Positions 53,888 to 64,000 of a stretch of 64,000 bases of DNA are shown piece by piece. Made by a program: the position numbers and the translations under genes. A model generated the notes under the pieces. The model worked only from the letters and a program-made list of their open reading frames with translations, did not search any database and had not been told where the DNA came from. This stretch comes from Lactarius indigo (lineage: Eukaryota; Basidiomycota; Agaricomycetes; Russulales; Russulaceae): assembly GCA_025766275.1 (NCBI GenBank), contig JAFKAC010000071.1:242632-306631 (forward strand). The letters are read 5' to 3'. Position 1 is the stretch's first letter. Every line of letters starts with the position of its first letter.

Positions 53888-56800
53888 ATCCAGGGGTAGT
53901 CATAGCTGTGGACTCCCCCTGTAAAACAGATACGGTTGACTCGGCCTCGTGTAGTTGTAAGATATGCCTACGATCTCGCCTCGTTTCGGACTCGGACCAA
54001 TCTGTAATTCCTACGTACCACTTTGTTTCTGCCTGTAATGTTGATAGTAGTGATGTCTCGGCTTCCTGTTCTGATTCTACATCTACATCTGCCTCGGAGA
54101 TGAACAATAGTATTAGTGTTCCGATTGCTCCACAATCTGTAGCAGCGCCGCAAGTGATGATTTCTGATGCAGCGCTTTCTTCATGTATAATTCCCGAAAC
54201 AAAAGATAGCAGATCTCATTTTCATATTTCTGTTGAATTACAAGGACGTCATCGTACTGTAAAAGTAGCAGCCATGGTAGACTCCGGAGCAACCTCGTTG
54301 TTCCTGGACAAGAAGTACGCTGACCGCCACAAGATGTTGCAAGTTCCGTTGGAGCATCCCATTACCCTCTATAACATAGATGGGACGCTCAATGAAGCCG
54401 GTAGTATTACCCATAAAGTAACACTCGTTCTCAAAGTTGGTCCTAGTGCAGAAAAGTTCGACTTTATGGTCACTTCACTAGGCCCAGAACGAGTTATACT
54501 GGGACTACCTTGGCTCAGACATCGGAACCCGCACATAGACTGGCAGGAAGGCACTATGCGTCTCAACTCCAGCGCTGAAATAGCCACACCGGAGATAGAG
54601 ATAGAGGTGACGCGCATTATGGCGAACCGTATGGAACGCCGCCGTCTCCTTGCGGAGAAAGTGCTGGACACGGTCTCTGACGAAGTTTTCTGTTTGGCTG
54701 GTTTCACGTACTCTCAGCAGATTGCCGAGAAAGCGATAACCTCCAAACCTAAGAAAACCTTCGAAGAGATGGTCCCAGAGCACTATCGAGACTTCGCAAA
54801 AGTCTTCTCCGAGGAAGAATCCCAGAGACTCCCTGAGCATCAGCCATGGGACCATGCCATAGACCTCGAACCAGATGCAGTCAAGCACTGGAAGGTCAAG
54901 ACATACCCCATGTCACCCAGCGAACAAGTGGAACTGGACAAATTCTTAGATGAACACATAGGGAAAGGATATTTAGTGCCATCCAAGTCACCAATGGCAT
55001 CCCCTGTGTTCTTCATTAAGAAAAAGGACGGCAAGCTCCGTCTAGTCCAAGACTATCGGCGTCTTAATAAAATCACCATTAAGAACCGATATCCACTTCC
55101 ACTTGCCGCCGATATTATCAATAGGCTTAAGGGAGCTCAATACTTCACCAAATTCGACGTTCGATGGGGATATCATAACATTCGTATCAAAGAAGGAGAC
55201 GAATGGAAAGGGGCGATTGTCACCAATAGGGGTCTATACGAACCAAAAGTCATGTATTTCGGCATGACTAATAGCCCCGCCACTTTCCAAGCCCTAATGA
55301 ACGCCGTCTTTGCCGATCTTATCGCACAAGGAGAGGTCGCCGTATATATGGATGACATTCTCATCTATAGCAATAACCTCAAACACCATCGCAAGATAGT
55401 ACGCGAGGTGTTGACAAGGTTAGAGCAATACGACCTCTATCTCAAACCCGAGAAGTGCGATTTTGAGAAGCAAGAAATGGAGTATCTAGGGATGATTATC
55501 CGTCCCGGAGAAGTGCAGATGGACCCTGGCAAGGTCTCTGCAGTAAAGGAGTGGCCAACCCCGACTACGCTCAAAGAAGTAAGAGCATTTATCGGGTTCG
55601 CCAATTTCTATAGAAGGTTCATCAAGGACTTCGCGGCTATCGCCCGACCCCTTCATGACCTTACTAAGAAAGACACTCCTTGGATCTGGCAGTCTGAACA
55701 GCAGAAAGCCTTTGATCTGTTGAAGGAACGTTTCGTACAAGAACCTATTCTTAAGGTTTACGATCCGAACCTTCCAACAAGAGTCGAGGTAGATGCTTCA
55801 GGATTTGCTACTGGCGGTATTCTAACTCAGAAATACCCGGACGGTCTCTGGCACCCCATTGCGTATCGCTCACAGTCCATGAGCAAAGAAGAACGCAATT
55901 ATGAAATATACGACAGAGAAATGCTCGGCTTAATCCGCGCCTTAGAGGACTGGAGACATTTCCTCGAAGGCATCTCTTTCGAAGTGATCACCGACCATAA
56001 GAATATGGAATGGTGGGCAACCATGAAAGACTTAAATAGGCGCCAAGCTAGATGGGCCTTATTCCTAAGTCGGTTTGCCTTCAAAATCACTTATAAGAAA
56101 GGAGAATCTATGCAAGCCGATGCATTAAGTCGTTTCTCACGAGACCAAGTCCGAGACTCTGAAGATAACCGCCAGGTTCAGGTATTAAAACCTGAGCATT
56201 TCCTAGCTGCCGCTAAAGCGCACTTCGTCCCTGAAACAGACTCCTTAGGGAGTCGCATTAAGCTCGCATCCATTCGAGAAGCTGAAGTAATAGAGGGTCT
56301 TAAAAGTATCTCTAAGACCGCTCCTAAAGCTCTCACAGATGGCGTCTTAATGTGGGAAGAAGAAGATGGTTTCGTTTACCACCGGGGAAAATTATATGTC
56401 CCAAACGATCGTGCCCTTCGCAGGGATGTGGTAAAGTCTTGCCACGACTCGGTCACTACCGGACACCCTGGAAAGAATGGAACCATAGAGCTAGTTAGTC
56501 GCTACTACTGGTGGCCACGCATGTCAGGCTTCATTGCCTCATACGTAGAAGGATGCGATCGATGCCAACGATATCGCAAAGATCTGCACCCCAAAGTAAC
56601 CATTCAGCCGCAAGAGGTACCTGAAGGACCTTGGCAGATAGTTGGGATCGATCTAATCGGCCCACTACCTATGTCACGTGGGAAGGATATGATCTTAAAC
56701 ATCGTAGATCATTATACCAAGCAGATTCATCTGTTCCCCGTGACTTCCCAAATTACGGCTGATGGGGTAGCATCCATCTACTTTGAGCAAGTTTTCCCTC

Positions 56801-57771
56801 TGCATGGAATCCCTCGCAAAGTCATAAGCGATAGGGGACCCCAATTTGCAGCGAGAAGCATGCGTGCCTTATACAAGTGACTTGGAATAGACGCAGGTCT
56901 TACTACAGCCTATCACCCTCAAGCTAATGGACAGGTCGAGCGCAAAAATCAAGAAGTTGAAATATATTTGCGCATGTTCATTAGCAAGAGACAGGATGAC
57001 TGGGCAGACCTGCTTCCTACGGCAGAATTTGTAGTCAATAGTAGGCTCAACTCAGCCACGGGTCACACACCCTTTGAGCTACTATACGGGTTCACACCTG
57101 ACTTCACAATTCCTGCCGGTAGACCTACGGGTATTCCATTGCTCGATAAGCGCCTTCAGCACTTAATTTCTGCTCGCAAGGATGCAGAAGCGGCTCTACG
57201 CCTAAGTAAAAGGCGAATGCAGACAAACGTTGAACAAAGGACTAAGCCATACTCCTTTAACGTCGGGGATAAAGTCTGGTTGCAAGCTAAGCAGATAAAA
57301 GTACATCAGCAGTCGTCTAAGCTGGGACCTAAGCAACTAGGCCCATTCGAAGTCACCAAAGTCATAAGTGACGTCGACTATAAGCTTGCACTACCCCCTG
57401 CATTATGGATCCATGATGTATTTCATGTAGACCGCCTCTCTCCTTACAAAGGAAATGAAGTCAACGGGCTCACGCCTCCACCACCCGATCCAGTAACGGT
57501 CGAAGGGGAAGAAGAGTATGAAGTCGACCATATAAGAGACTCTAAACTCTTCGGTCGTACTCTTAAGTACCTCGTCCGTTGGAAAGGATACGGTGAGGGT
57601 GAGGACACTTGGGAACCGGCTAAAAACCTAGCGCATGCCCCTGATGCGGTTAAGGAATTCCATTCCTCAAACCCGGGCGCGCCTAGAAAAATAGCGGCTC
57701 TCATTTACGCGTCCTTGCCTTGGCAAGCTCATCATGTGGATACATTGGCCAACGCGGACGTCGACCCTTAA
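53888..57771 (+). pseudogene. Gypsy-D pol with chromodomain, one nonsense codon
   Basis: Open from the gag stop. Domains: protease MVDSGATSLFLD; RT with TKFDVRWGYHN and YMDDILIYSNN near nt 55348; RNase H with VITDHKNMEWW; integrase HHCC (TGHPG...CDRCQ). The integrase triad lies in VGIDLIGPL, ISDRGPQF and GQVERKNQ, followed by a chromodomain (YEVDHIRDS...YLVRWKGY...DTWEPAKN). TGA at 56878-56880 interrupts the integrase core, probably a mutated CGA; the same frame resumes and ends at TAA 57769-57771, 12 nt before the LTR. Otherwise full length. Confidence 0.95.
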
Positions 57772-57783
57772 GGAGGGGGGTGA

Positions 57784-58555
57784 TGTCACGGACGCTCTAT
57801 TTTTGCCTTATTTTTCCATATTTTTATGGATTTATTTGATAAAGATACGAGACTCCAACGTTGTGTTCAACATCCAAGTCCTTATCATTAGATATGATAA
57901 GATGGTTAGTCACGTGATGCCAACATGTGCACCCTAAAGCACGTGACCCTGGGATAGTAACTTCCTTATTGGATGTTACCCCTTTAGGTCACTTTCCTCA
58001 TTAGTAAAGTAGTTTCTCATTGGACGATAAGCAGGGAAGGTTCTAGATAGTTCTAGACTACGTTGTCATAGGGTTGTGACTCATAGATAAGGACACGTCA
58101 TTGTTCTGTCAGCGTTAATGACTGTGCATCAGTCAGCACCAAAGATAACGCTATTATTAGACACGACGCGTCAGCGCCTGACTCATTACTATTACATCTA
58201 CCTTTAGTAATAAGGTTTTGTAGTAATTCGAACTCAGCCGCAGCATAGTATATAAACCCTCATGTAGCGTCCTGAGTGGAACCAACTTGTCCTCTTGGTT
58301 CTCCACTCAGGTGCGCTTTCCTTTGTATTTCCCTTACTTCTCCAATGTTAACTTGTCCTCTTGGTTCTCCACTCAGCGTGCCACAGCGTGATCACCTGAC
58401 CTTTGGACTTGTATAAAGTCCTCACGTGTGTCTATTCTCCGCTGTGCCTGTACGTTCGGCGCGTGACTTGTCTCCGCGCTAGGCTTGAGTGTGTACCGCG
58501 TCAGTTCACTTACACTTTGCTTGGTCTAGTTGTCGCGATAAGTCATACCGCTACA
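57784..58555 (+). repeat. Gypsy-D 3' LTR
   Basis: 772 bp, apparently one difference from the 5' LTR; same 27-bp duplication and intron. Confidence 0.95.
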
Positions 58556-58560
58556 GTCAT

Positions 58561-60218
58561 CCTTTTGCTCTGGCCCTGGCTGAGGTGATTCAGGCTGCCC
58601 CTAAGGACCCTGCTTCCTCTTCCGGTTCCACTGATGTGCATGGGCAATGTGAGGTGCCCATTTCTGTCAGCAGTGACAGTGTCAAGTTGATCATGCCCTG
58701 AGAGGTGGCTGCTGCAGGATGGGCCCTGTGCCATGTGTCTCACCACACAGGCTCTGTGGTTCCCCCCCTGAGCTGCCACCCCTCTATCTCCTTTTGCGAA
58801 GTGAGTGATGTGCCTGATCCACCAGCTGGTGATGGCAATAGCACCTCCTCCTCTACCCTGATGCTGATGCCTGCTGCACAGGTCTCCTTCTTGGAGGGAC
58901 CCAACGCACCCCCAGCAGTGGCTGCCTCGTCTGTGCCTGTTGCCAACATGGGCCACACGGATGGTGCTGGACACATGTCAAGTGCCTACATCACCCTGAC
59001 TGGGTCCACACCCACCCCTCCTCCAAATGCGTACTGGGAACCAGAAGGCCAGCAAGATGTGCACGCCATCCTGGATGTGCTGCACCAGATTGCCACAGTC
59101 TGAGCCTCCCAGATCCCTGAGGAGCCTGCACCCAATATGCTCATGGCATGGGCCAAGAAGCACCAGTGGGAGCTCAATGCCCAGCAGTTCAGCTATGCTT
59201 ACTATGTGTGGCAGGAGCCTTTGCTGCCCCTTCCCTGTGGACTGCTGGCTGAGTGGGGCAAGAACCTCACCCATGTGTTTGACCTGGTCAGCATGGTGCT
59301 TACCCTTGGGACTGGCCCCCCCTCCCAACAGGACAAATGGGCCTTGTCTTCAAACACTTGGTTCTGTGGAGCAACAATTCTGCTCTCCTCCATCACCACC
59401 AGCATTCTGGACAGTTCAAACTTTTTCAAGCAAGGTTCATTTCCCATTGATCCATGCAACAACACCTTCCACCTGGAGGAGTCCCTCCCTGTTCCAGAAA
59501 CACAGCTCAACTATCTAAAGGAGCATGTGGCTCAGTTGTCCAGTGAGCTGATGGCCACTGGCAACCAGGTGATGATGGATGAGGAATCCAAATGGACCCA
59601 CATCAGGGAGATGGAGGTGGTTGATTATAAAAATCAGATTTGGCAGGAGTTGGAGCCTGAATTCAAGGAGTGGCAGGATGAGTTGCTTTCTGGTCTTATG
59701 GGCCAGGAGGTGGATGCCACCCTATGCATGCTACTGGTGTGGCTGGAGGCCGAGGGACCCTGTCTAAAGGATGAGGCCCTGCAGGCCTGCCAGGCTGTGG
59801 CCCTGTCTGATGATTTTAAGGTGCAATGAACCAAGGAGTTTGATGAGACTGCAGCAGCTGAGGTGAAAGCTGCCTTCTTGGAGGAGCTATGTGACGATTA
59901 TTGATGCACCACCTTGAAGGAAGTGGAAACTGAATGGCACCAGTGGAAGGATGATAAGCTCGCTAAGGCTAAGACTGAGGCACTGTGCTCCCTTTCCCTG
60001 GACTACATGTTGGTGCACTGTGGGGACAATGTTGCAGTGCTCATTGCTGAAAAGCATGAGTTTGCCAAGGGATATGTCTCTGAAAACTACCAACAGTGGG
60101 TCAGCCAAGCTCTGGAGGAGTGCTGGCCATCTGTTGAGGCTGAGGCTCAGAAGTGGACGAGGGACCAATACCTCAACCTTGAACTCACCTGGATTTGGCC
60201 AGAGGTTGGTGCTGAAGC
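58561..60218 (+). pseudogene. Unknown old ORF, segment 3 (gypsy-D to MULE)
   Basis: One reading frame stays open across this segment except for four stops, all TGA (58699, 59101, 59827, 59902), compatible with mutated CGA codons. The frame continues that of 50106-50540 across the gypsy-D insertion. The product would be Trp/Glu/Leu-rich and helical (WAKKHQWELNAQQFSYAYYV, WQELEPEFKEWQDELL, WHQWKDDKLAKAKTEAL). I recognise no domain. The segment ends at the MULE target site. Confidence 0.6.
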
Positions 60219-61799
60219 AGTGGCCGTTTTTCCACAGGGAATCACGCCCCCAAATAGGAAGGTGCAAAGTAAGTCACATTTTTTTCTGTCATCACAAAAT
60301 GGGCTTCCCTGAACAATATTCGAGCTCAGTTAAAAAAGTAACTTCCTTATTTGTAAACATGAATCTCATATGTTTTTCTTGAGATATTCCATAGCTTAAC
60401 ACAAAGATAAGTATATTATTATTATCTAATTAGTCTACATCTCTTTTTTTTCTAAGTCGTACAATGGCACACGAAAACAAGCAGGCACAGTAAATGCACC
60501 CGCTTGGAGTCCACAGGCCCTTCTGCTGCGCGACACATGGGGAAGCGGGGACAGTTAGTCCTTGTGTGCCCCTCTCCACGCAAACGGGGCGGCATGGGAA
60601 GGGGACACAACCGGTGGAGGGGTGGTGCCTTTCCCTCTTTCCCTTTCCACGCCACCCCACAGGATCGAATCAGCTTGCCCTCACGTGCCCCCTTTCCGCA
60701 CGAACAGGGTGGCGTGACAACAGGAGAGGGGGCGGTGTACCCTTGTGTGCCCCTTCTGCGTGAACGAGGCAGTGCGGCCATGGGGAAGGAGGCAGGTGAT
60801 GGGGAGAGGGAGGTGGTGGCGTGCCCTTGTGCACCCCGCTTCCACGCAAACGGGGTGGCGCAGTCATGGGGGGAGGTGATGGGGAAAGGGGGGCAATGGC
60901 CCCTCTTGCGCGAATGGGTTGGCATGGCCACAGGGAAAGAGGAGGCAGGGTGCAACAGGGAGAAGGGGGGCATGTGCCTTCGTGCGCCCCCCTTCCATGT
61001 GAATGGGTGGCGCAGCCCGTGGGAAAGTGGGGGTGGGGGCGAGGGGGCCGGCATGCCATGTTCGCCCCCTTCCCTCGCAAGTGGGGCAACGCGCCCTCAT
61101 GTGCCCCCTTTCCACGTGAACCTGGGGGCATGGACAGGGGGGAAGGGATGGGGAGGTGGCAACGGGAAGAGGTGGCGGTGACGTACCTTTGTGTGCGCCC
61201 CTTTCCACGCAAATAGGGCAGCACGGATAGGGGGAAAGGGGAGAAGGGGGCGCGGGCCTTTGTACGCCCTCTTTCCGTGCAGACAAGGGGGCGTGGACAT
61301 GAAGGGAGGGGTAGAGGAGGGGGTAGCATACCCTTGTGCCCCCCTGCACCCCTTTTCTCTGCACAAAGGGGCAGTGGTCGACGCAGGTGAGGGGGGAAGG
61401 GGAAGCGGGCGACTCACCTTCGTGCGCCCTCTTTCTGCATGCACAATGCAGGGGAAGGGGAGGGGTGGGTGACGCAGAGAGGAGAGGAGAGGAGGGAGGA
61501 GGGAGAGACTCCAAGCGGGTGCATTTACCATGCCCACTTGTTTTCATGCGCCATTGTACAACTTAGAAAAAAAAGAGATGTAGACTAATTAGATAATAAT
61601 AATATACTTACCTTTGTGTTAAGCTATGGAATATCTCAAAAAAAACATATGAGATTCATGTTTACAAATAAGGAAGTTACTTTTTTAACTGAGCTCGAAT
61701 ATTGTTTGGGGAAGCCCATTTTGTGATGACAGAAAAAAATGTGACTTACTTGGCACCTTCCTATTTGGGGGCGTGATTCCCTGCGGAAAAACGGCCACT
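60219..61799. mobile_element. Non-autonomous Mutator-like element (MULE), 1,581 bp
   Basis: 293-bp terminal inverted repeats (60219-60511, 61507-61799), about 95% identical, begin AGTGGCCGTTTTTCC. Perfect 9-bp duplications TGCTGAAGC flank it (60210-60218, 61800-61808). Long inverted repeats plus 9-bp duplications are typical of Mutator-like elements. The interior is GC-rich degenerate tandem sequence with no transposase, so it depends on another copy. Confidence 0.85.
60560..61460. repeat. Degenerate GC-rich tandem repeats inside the MULE
   Basis: The motif CTTTCCACGCAAACGGGGYG, with variants, recurs about eleven times, near 60572, 60693, 60748, 60838, 60903, 60991, 61109, 61200, 61271, 61352 and 61430. 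Spacing is irregular, 55-120 bp. The long ORFs on both strands here (about 220 codons) follow from the GC-rich, stop-poor repeats. Confidence 0.7.
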
Positions 61800-61814
61800 T
61801 GCTGAAGCTAAGGC

Positions 61815-62212
61815 TGTCACACCTCTGTGACATCACGGTCATGCTCAAGGATTTGGATTCCATCTGCTCTTTCTCTTTGTATAACAGAAGTCCTGCCAGC
61901 TCACAGGTTTGATGACTCATAGTATGCCAACTCACTGTATGCCAGCTCATGGTTTGCCAGCTCATGTATGTTAGAAAATAGCTTAGAAAAACCCAGTCTT
62001 GTAGGAGTATAAGTAGAGGCTTGTAACAACGTAGATACTTGTCTACTCTTCATTTGAATCCAGCTACTTGTTTCACTTCCTTCGCTTGCCCTGCAAGTTC
62101 CCAACCCTCTTCTCACTAAGCCCAAATCCTTGCCAGCAGAGCTCCTGAACTTCTCCCGACAGAAGTTCTCATTTGAAGCCAAGAAGATTGACAGCCCAAC
62201 TGAGCTGTAACA
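61815..62212 (+). repeat. 5' LTR of gypsy family F
   Basis: 398 bp, TGTCACACCT...GAGCTGTAACA. TATAAGTAG at 62008 lies 33 nt before GTCTACTCTT (62041-62050). No partner LTR is in the window; the element is interrupted at 62232 by a family-E element. Confidence 0.7.
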
Positions 62213-62213
62213 T

Positions 62214-62223
62214 AAGAGTAGAC
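62214..62223 (+). promoter_or_regulatory. Family F self-priming primer site
   Basis: AAGAGTAGAC, 1 nt after the LTR, is the exact complement of GTCTACTCTT at the predicted transcript start. Confidence 0.7.
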
Positions 62224-62232
62224 CTACTCTTG

Positions 62233-64000
62233 TGTAACACCACTACCGGGGTGTTAGGTACGACCTGTACCAAGTCAGTCGATTTGCGGGAGTACAAGCT
62301 CTGAGGCTCGACTTCAGTAGAGATGATGCACAAGGATCACAAGGACCTAAGTCACTTGGATCATAGAGGGAGGCTAAGACGCAAAGGTCCAGCTAGGATA
62401 AAGGGGTCGGGAGACTCTGAAGAACACTCAAGGTGATCTGCATTTAGACGAGTGTAGTATTACACAAGAAGTCTAGTCTACCGTACAAGCTAGGTATGAC
62501 TAGGCTTAAATACAAGTCAAGTTGTATGGTTGTAGTAAACAGATGGCGCCATCGCCTGATCAGAAGATAAAGGGACAGACATAAATGGAACAAGGCATAG
62601 ATATACTGGGAATAAGGACATATCATGCAGGGTCGTGTGTGAGTAGAAACAAGGTGGAAACTAGCACATGTCAAGCTTTATCAGAAGAGTCCGTTGATAA
62701 GCAAGGTGCGCAATAGGAACTGGGTAATTGTAAAGTCCACGTAATCATACAGGGCTTGTATAGTATCAGGGTGAGAGTAGTAAGGAAAAGAAAGAACAAG
62801 TCCAGAGAAATTGTAACATTACCCCCCATCTTGGCCTGAAGACGCCTTGACTTCAGGACTCTGGGTCAACAAGGTCATAGATGTCAGCATCCAGGTCATT
62901 CTCCGGCCATCCCGTCACGTCTGTGGGGCAGAAGTGAGTACAAAGAAAGAAGAGGGGGCCTCACGCTCCACACTTGCGGCACATCTCATACTGCAGGCAC
63001 TGGATCTCATCATGATTGCCATTCTGATTGAAGCATTGTCCACACCATCTACCCTGAGTGGTGGTTGCGGTGGTTGGCAGAGATGGAATGGTGAAGGATG
63101 TGGTGGCATCGGGTGACATTTCCTGACGGATCTGCTCTTCTGCTTGTTGTGTGGCGATGACTTCGGCCACCATTTCTGTACGGCAGAAGATGCACCAGTA
63201 TGACTGGTGATCCTGGCTTTGACAGTGTCGACAAGCCGGCCTTGGTCTTGTGGGACAATCGCATACTAAATGGTGGGGGCTGTTACAGTGGTAACATCGT
63301 CGTCAATGAGGTTTGTCGGCGAGTCAAGGGAATTCAACAGGCCCACCGTGCCTGGGGGAGAAGGGTATGGCATAGCAGGAATGGCGTAACGGAGCAGGGA
63401 GTGCTGTAAGGTGTGCATATTCGTTGGCGATGGTAGTGAGGGCCCTGGCATACTGTAGGCGTCTCTTCGTGCTGGCCAGCATAAGGTCTACTGTGAGTCG
63501 TTTGGCCCTTAGCTTCCGAGTGTCCTCTTCCAGTTTCTCATGCTTCTCATCCAGTTCCTTCATAGCTGCAAGCCCAGTATGCAGCCGAGTTATTTCTGCA
63601 GTGAGCCATGGGGAGTTAAGCTCAATGAGGGTTTCGTCGAGCACACAGGCACGAATGTCGTTGGGGTTGAAAAACTGAAGCTGTTCGGCGGTGATGGGGG
63701 GGGCTGAGACGTTGGGGCACAGAGTAGACAGGTAGACCGTTTCGCCATAGTGTGGTTGCTGTGCCCCCATCACTCCCACTACCTTGGTGAATCCTTTGCA
63801 ATAGTAAATGTACTTTGCAATATCAAATCCACCCTCGGGTCGTGGAATCTGAAGGGGGTAGTATTTTGGTGAGCCTGGAGTGTTTGGGAAGAAGGGGGCC
63901 CCTGGGTCATCAGTGTCTTCAGCGGGGGAGTCTGGTCGGTCATAGTTGATAGGGGTATGAACCCTGACAGGGGTAAACGGCTCCAAAGGTGGTGGTGGAG
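62233..64000 (-). mobile_element. Gypsy family E element, 3' end only (runs off the window)
   Basis: A 586-bp LTR (62233-62818) is followed inward by a purine tract (minus strand AAGATGGGGGGTAA at 62819-62832) and then the third ORF. The insertion is 10 bp after the family-F primer site, with TCTTG as the left flank. Pol lies beyond 64000. Confidence 0.85.
62853..64000 (-). pseudogene. Family E third ORF, three nonsense codons, 5' end outside the window
   Basis: One minus-strand frame runs from the window edge to TGA 62853-62855. It is broken only by TGA at 63324-63326, 63303-63305 and 62961-62963. Order: DDPGAPFFPNTPG, KVVGVMGAQQPHYG, WLTAEITRLHTGL, a heptad-rich coiled coil (about 63600-63430), zinc modules CYHCNSPHHLVCDC and CRHCQSQDHQSYWC, CGQC-x6-H-x4-C, CRKC...H-x-C, and an acidic tail with IYDLVD. 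It matches the gypsy-B third ORF from end to end. Position next to the 3' LTR is that of env. Confidence 0.85.

Larger units (their letters stand above)
50541..58555 (+). mobile_element. Gypsy-D chromovirus, 8.0 kb
   Basis: LTRs of 772 bp (50541-51312, 57784-58555) differ at only one site that I found (51305, T versus C). Target duplications GTCAT are perfect (50536-50540, 58556-58560). It has a purine tract AAGGAGGGGGGTGA before the 3' LTR, then the order leader/ORF0, gag, pol with chromodomain. No third ORF lies between pol and the 3' LTR. Confidence 0.95.

Noticed and set aside
60504..61547. Several ORFs of 200-230 codons on both strands
   Set aside because: They overlap in all frames within GC-rich degenerate tandem repeats that contain few stops. 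No motif or start context favours any.

Overview
The window looks like a transposon-rich, probably heterochromatic stretch of a filamentous basidiomycete genome, most likely an Agaricomycete. The evidence is introns of 47-66 bp with GTRNGN donors, chromodomain gypsy elements together with copia elements, and repeated CpG-to-TpG decay. I cannot name the species. About four fifths of the sequence is mobile DNA, and most of it is nested.

Layout. 1-2.1 kb: remnant of an unknown spliced ORF and a solo LTR (family E). 2.1-4.3 kb: purine-rich tract split by a tRNA-derived SINE with a perfect 19-bp target duplication. 4.7-9.5 kb: the only convincing host-type gene, on the minus strand, with seven in-phase exons and about 1,288 codons; its 548-bp intron holds a 43-bp palindromic satellite whose orientation flips midway. 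10.4-13.6 kb: a row of solo LTRs (gypsy-C, copia, gypsy-B families). 14.3-28.1 kb: a tandem copia array, LTR-copia1-LTR-copia2-LTR-copia3, with shared LTRs. Only copia1 has an intact 1,440-aa polyprotein. 28.1-32.0 kb: a C-family LTR on a chimeric junction, then a truncated minus-strand gypsy (A). 34.2-50.0 kb: gypsy-B, carrying gypsy-C (40.2-48.1 kb, apparently identical LTRs) inside its third ORF. 50.5-58.6 kb: gypsy-D. 60.2-61.8 kb: a non-autonomous Mutator-like element. 61.8-64 kb: 5' LTR and primer site of a further gypsy family (F), hit just after the primer site by a minus-strand family-E element that runs off the window. Gypsy-B, gypsy-D and the MULE all sit in the same older, TGA-riddled ORF (33973-34194, 50015-50540, 58561-60218).

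System-level points. (1) In four gypsy LTR families a 10-11-nt sequence 33-35 nt downstream of the LTR TATA box is exactly complementary to a site 1-2 nt after the LTR. This is the arrangement of Tf1-type self-primed reverse transcription. (2) Gag and pol lie in a -1 relation; the A/B and C lineages have canonical slippery heptamers at the junction. (3) Three gypsy lineages (B, C, E) carry a related third ORF in the env position. It has a conserved N-terminal region and a coiled coil, and in B and E also four Cys/His zinc modules and an acidic tail. This is the best candidate for something undescribed. (4) Copia and gypsy-D LTRs carry a short 5'-UTR intron made by a tandem duplication containing AGGT; one solo LTR lacks exactly that unit.

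Most identified disabling substitutions are CGA-to-TGA, consistent with methylation- or RIP-like mutation of repeats.
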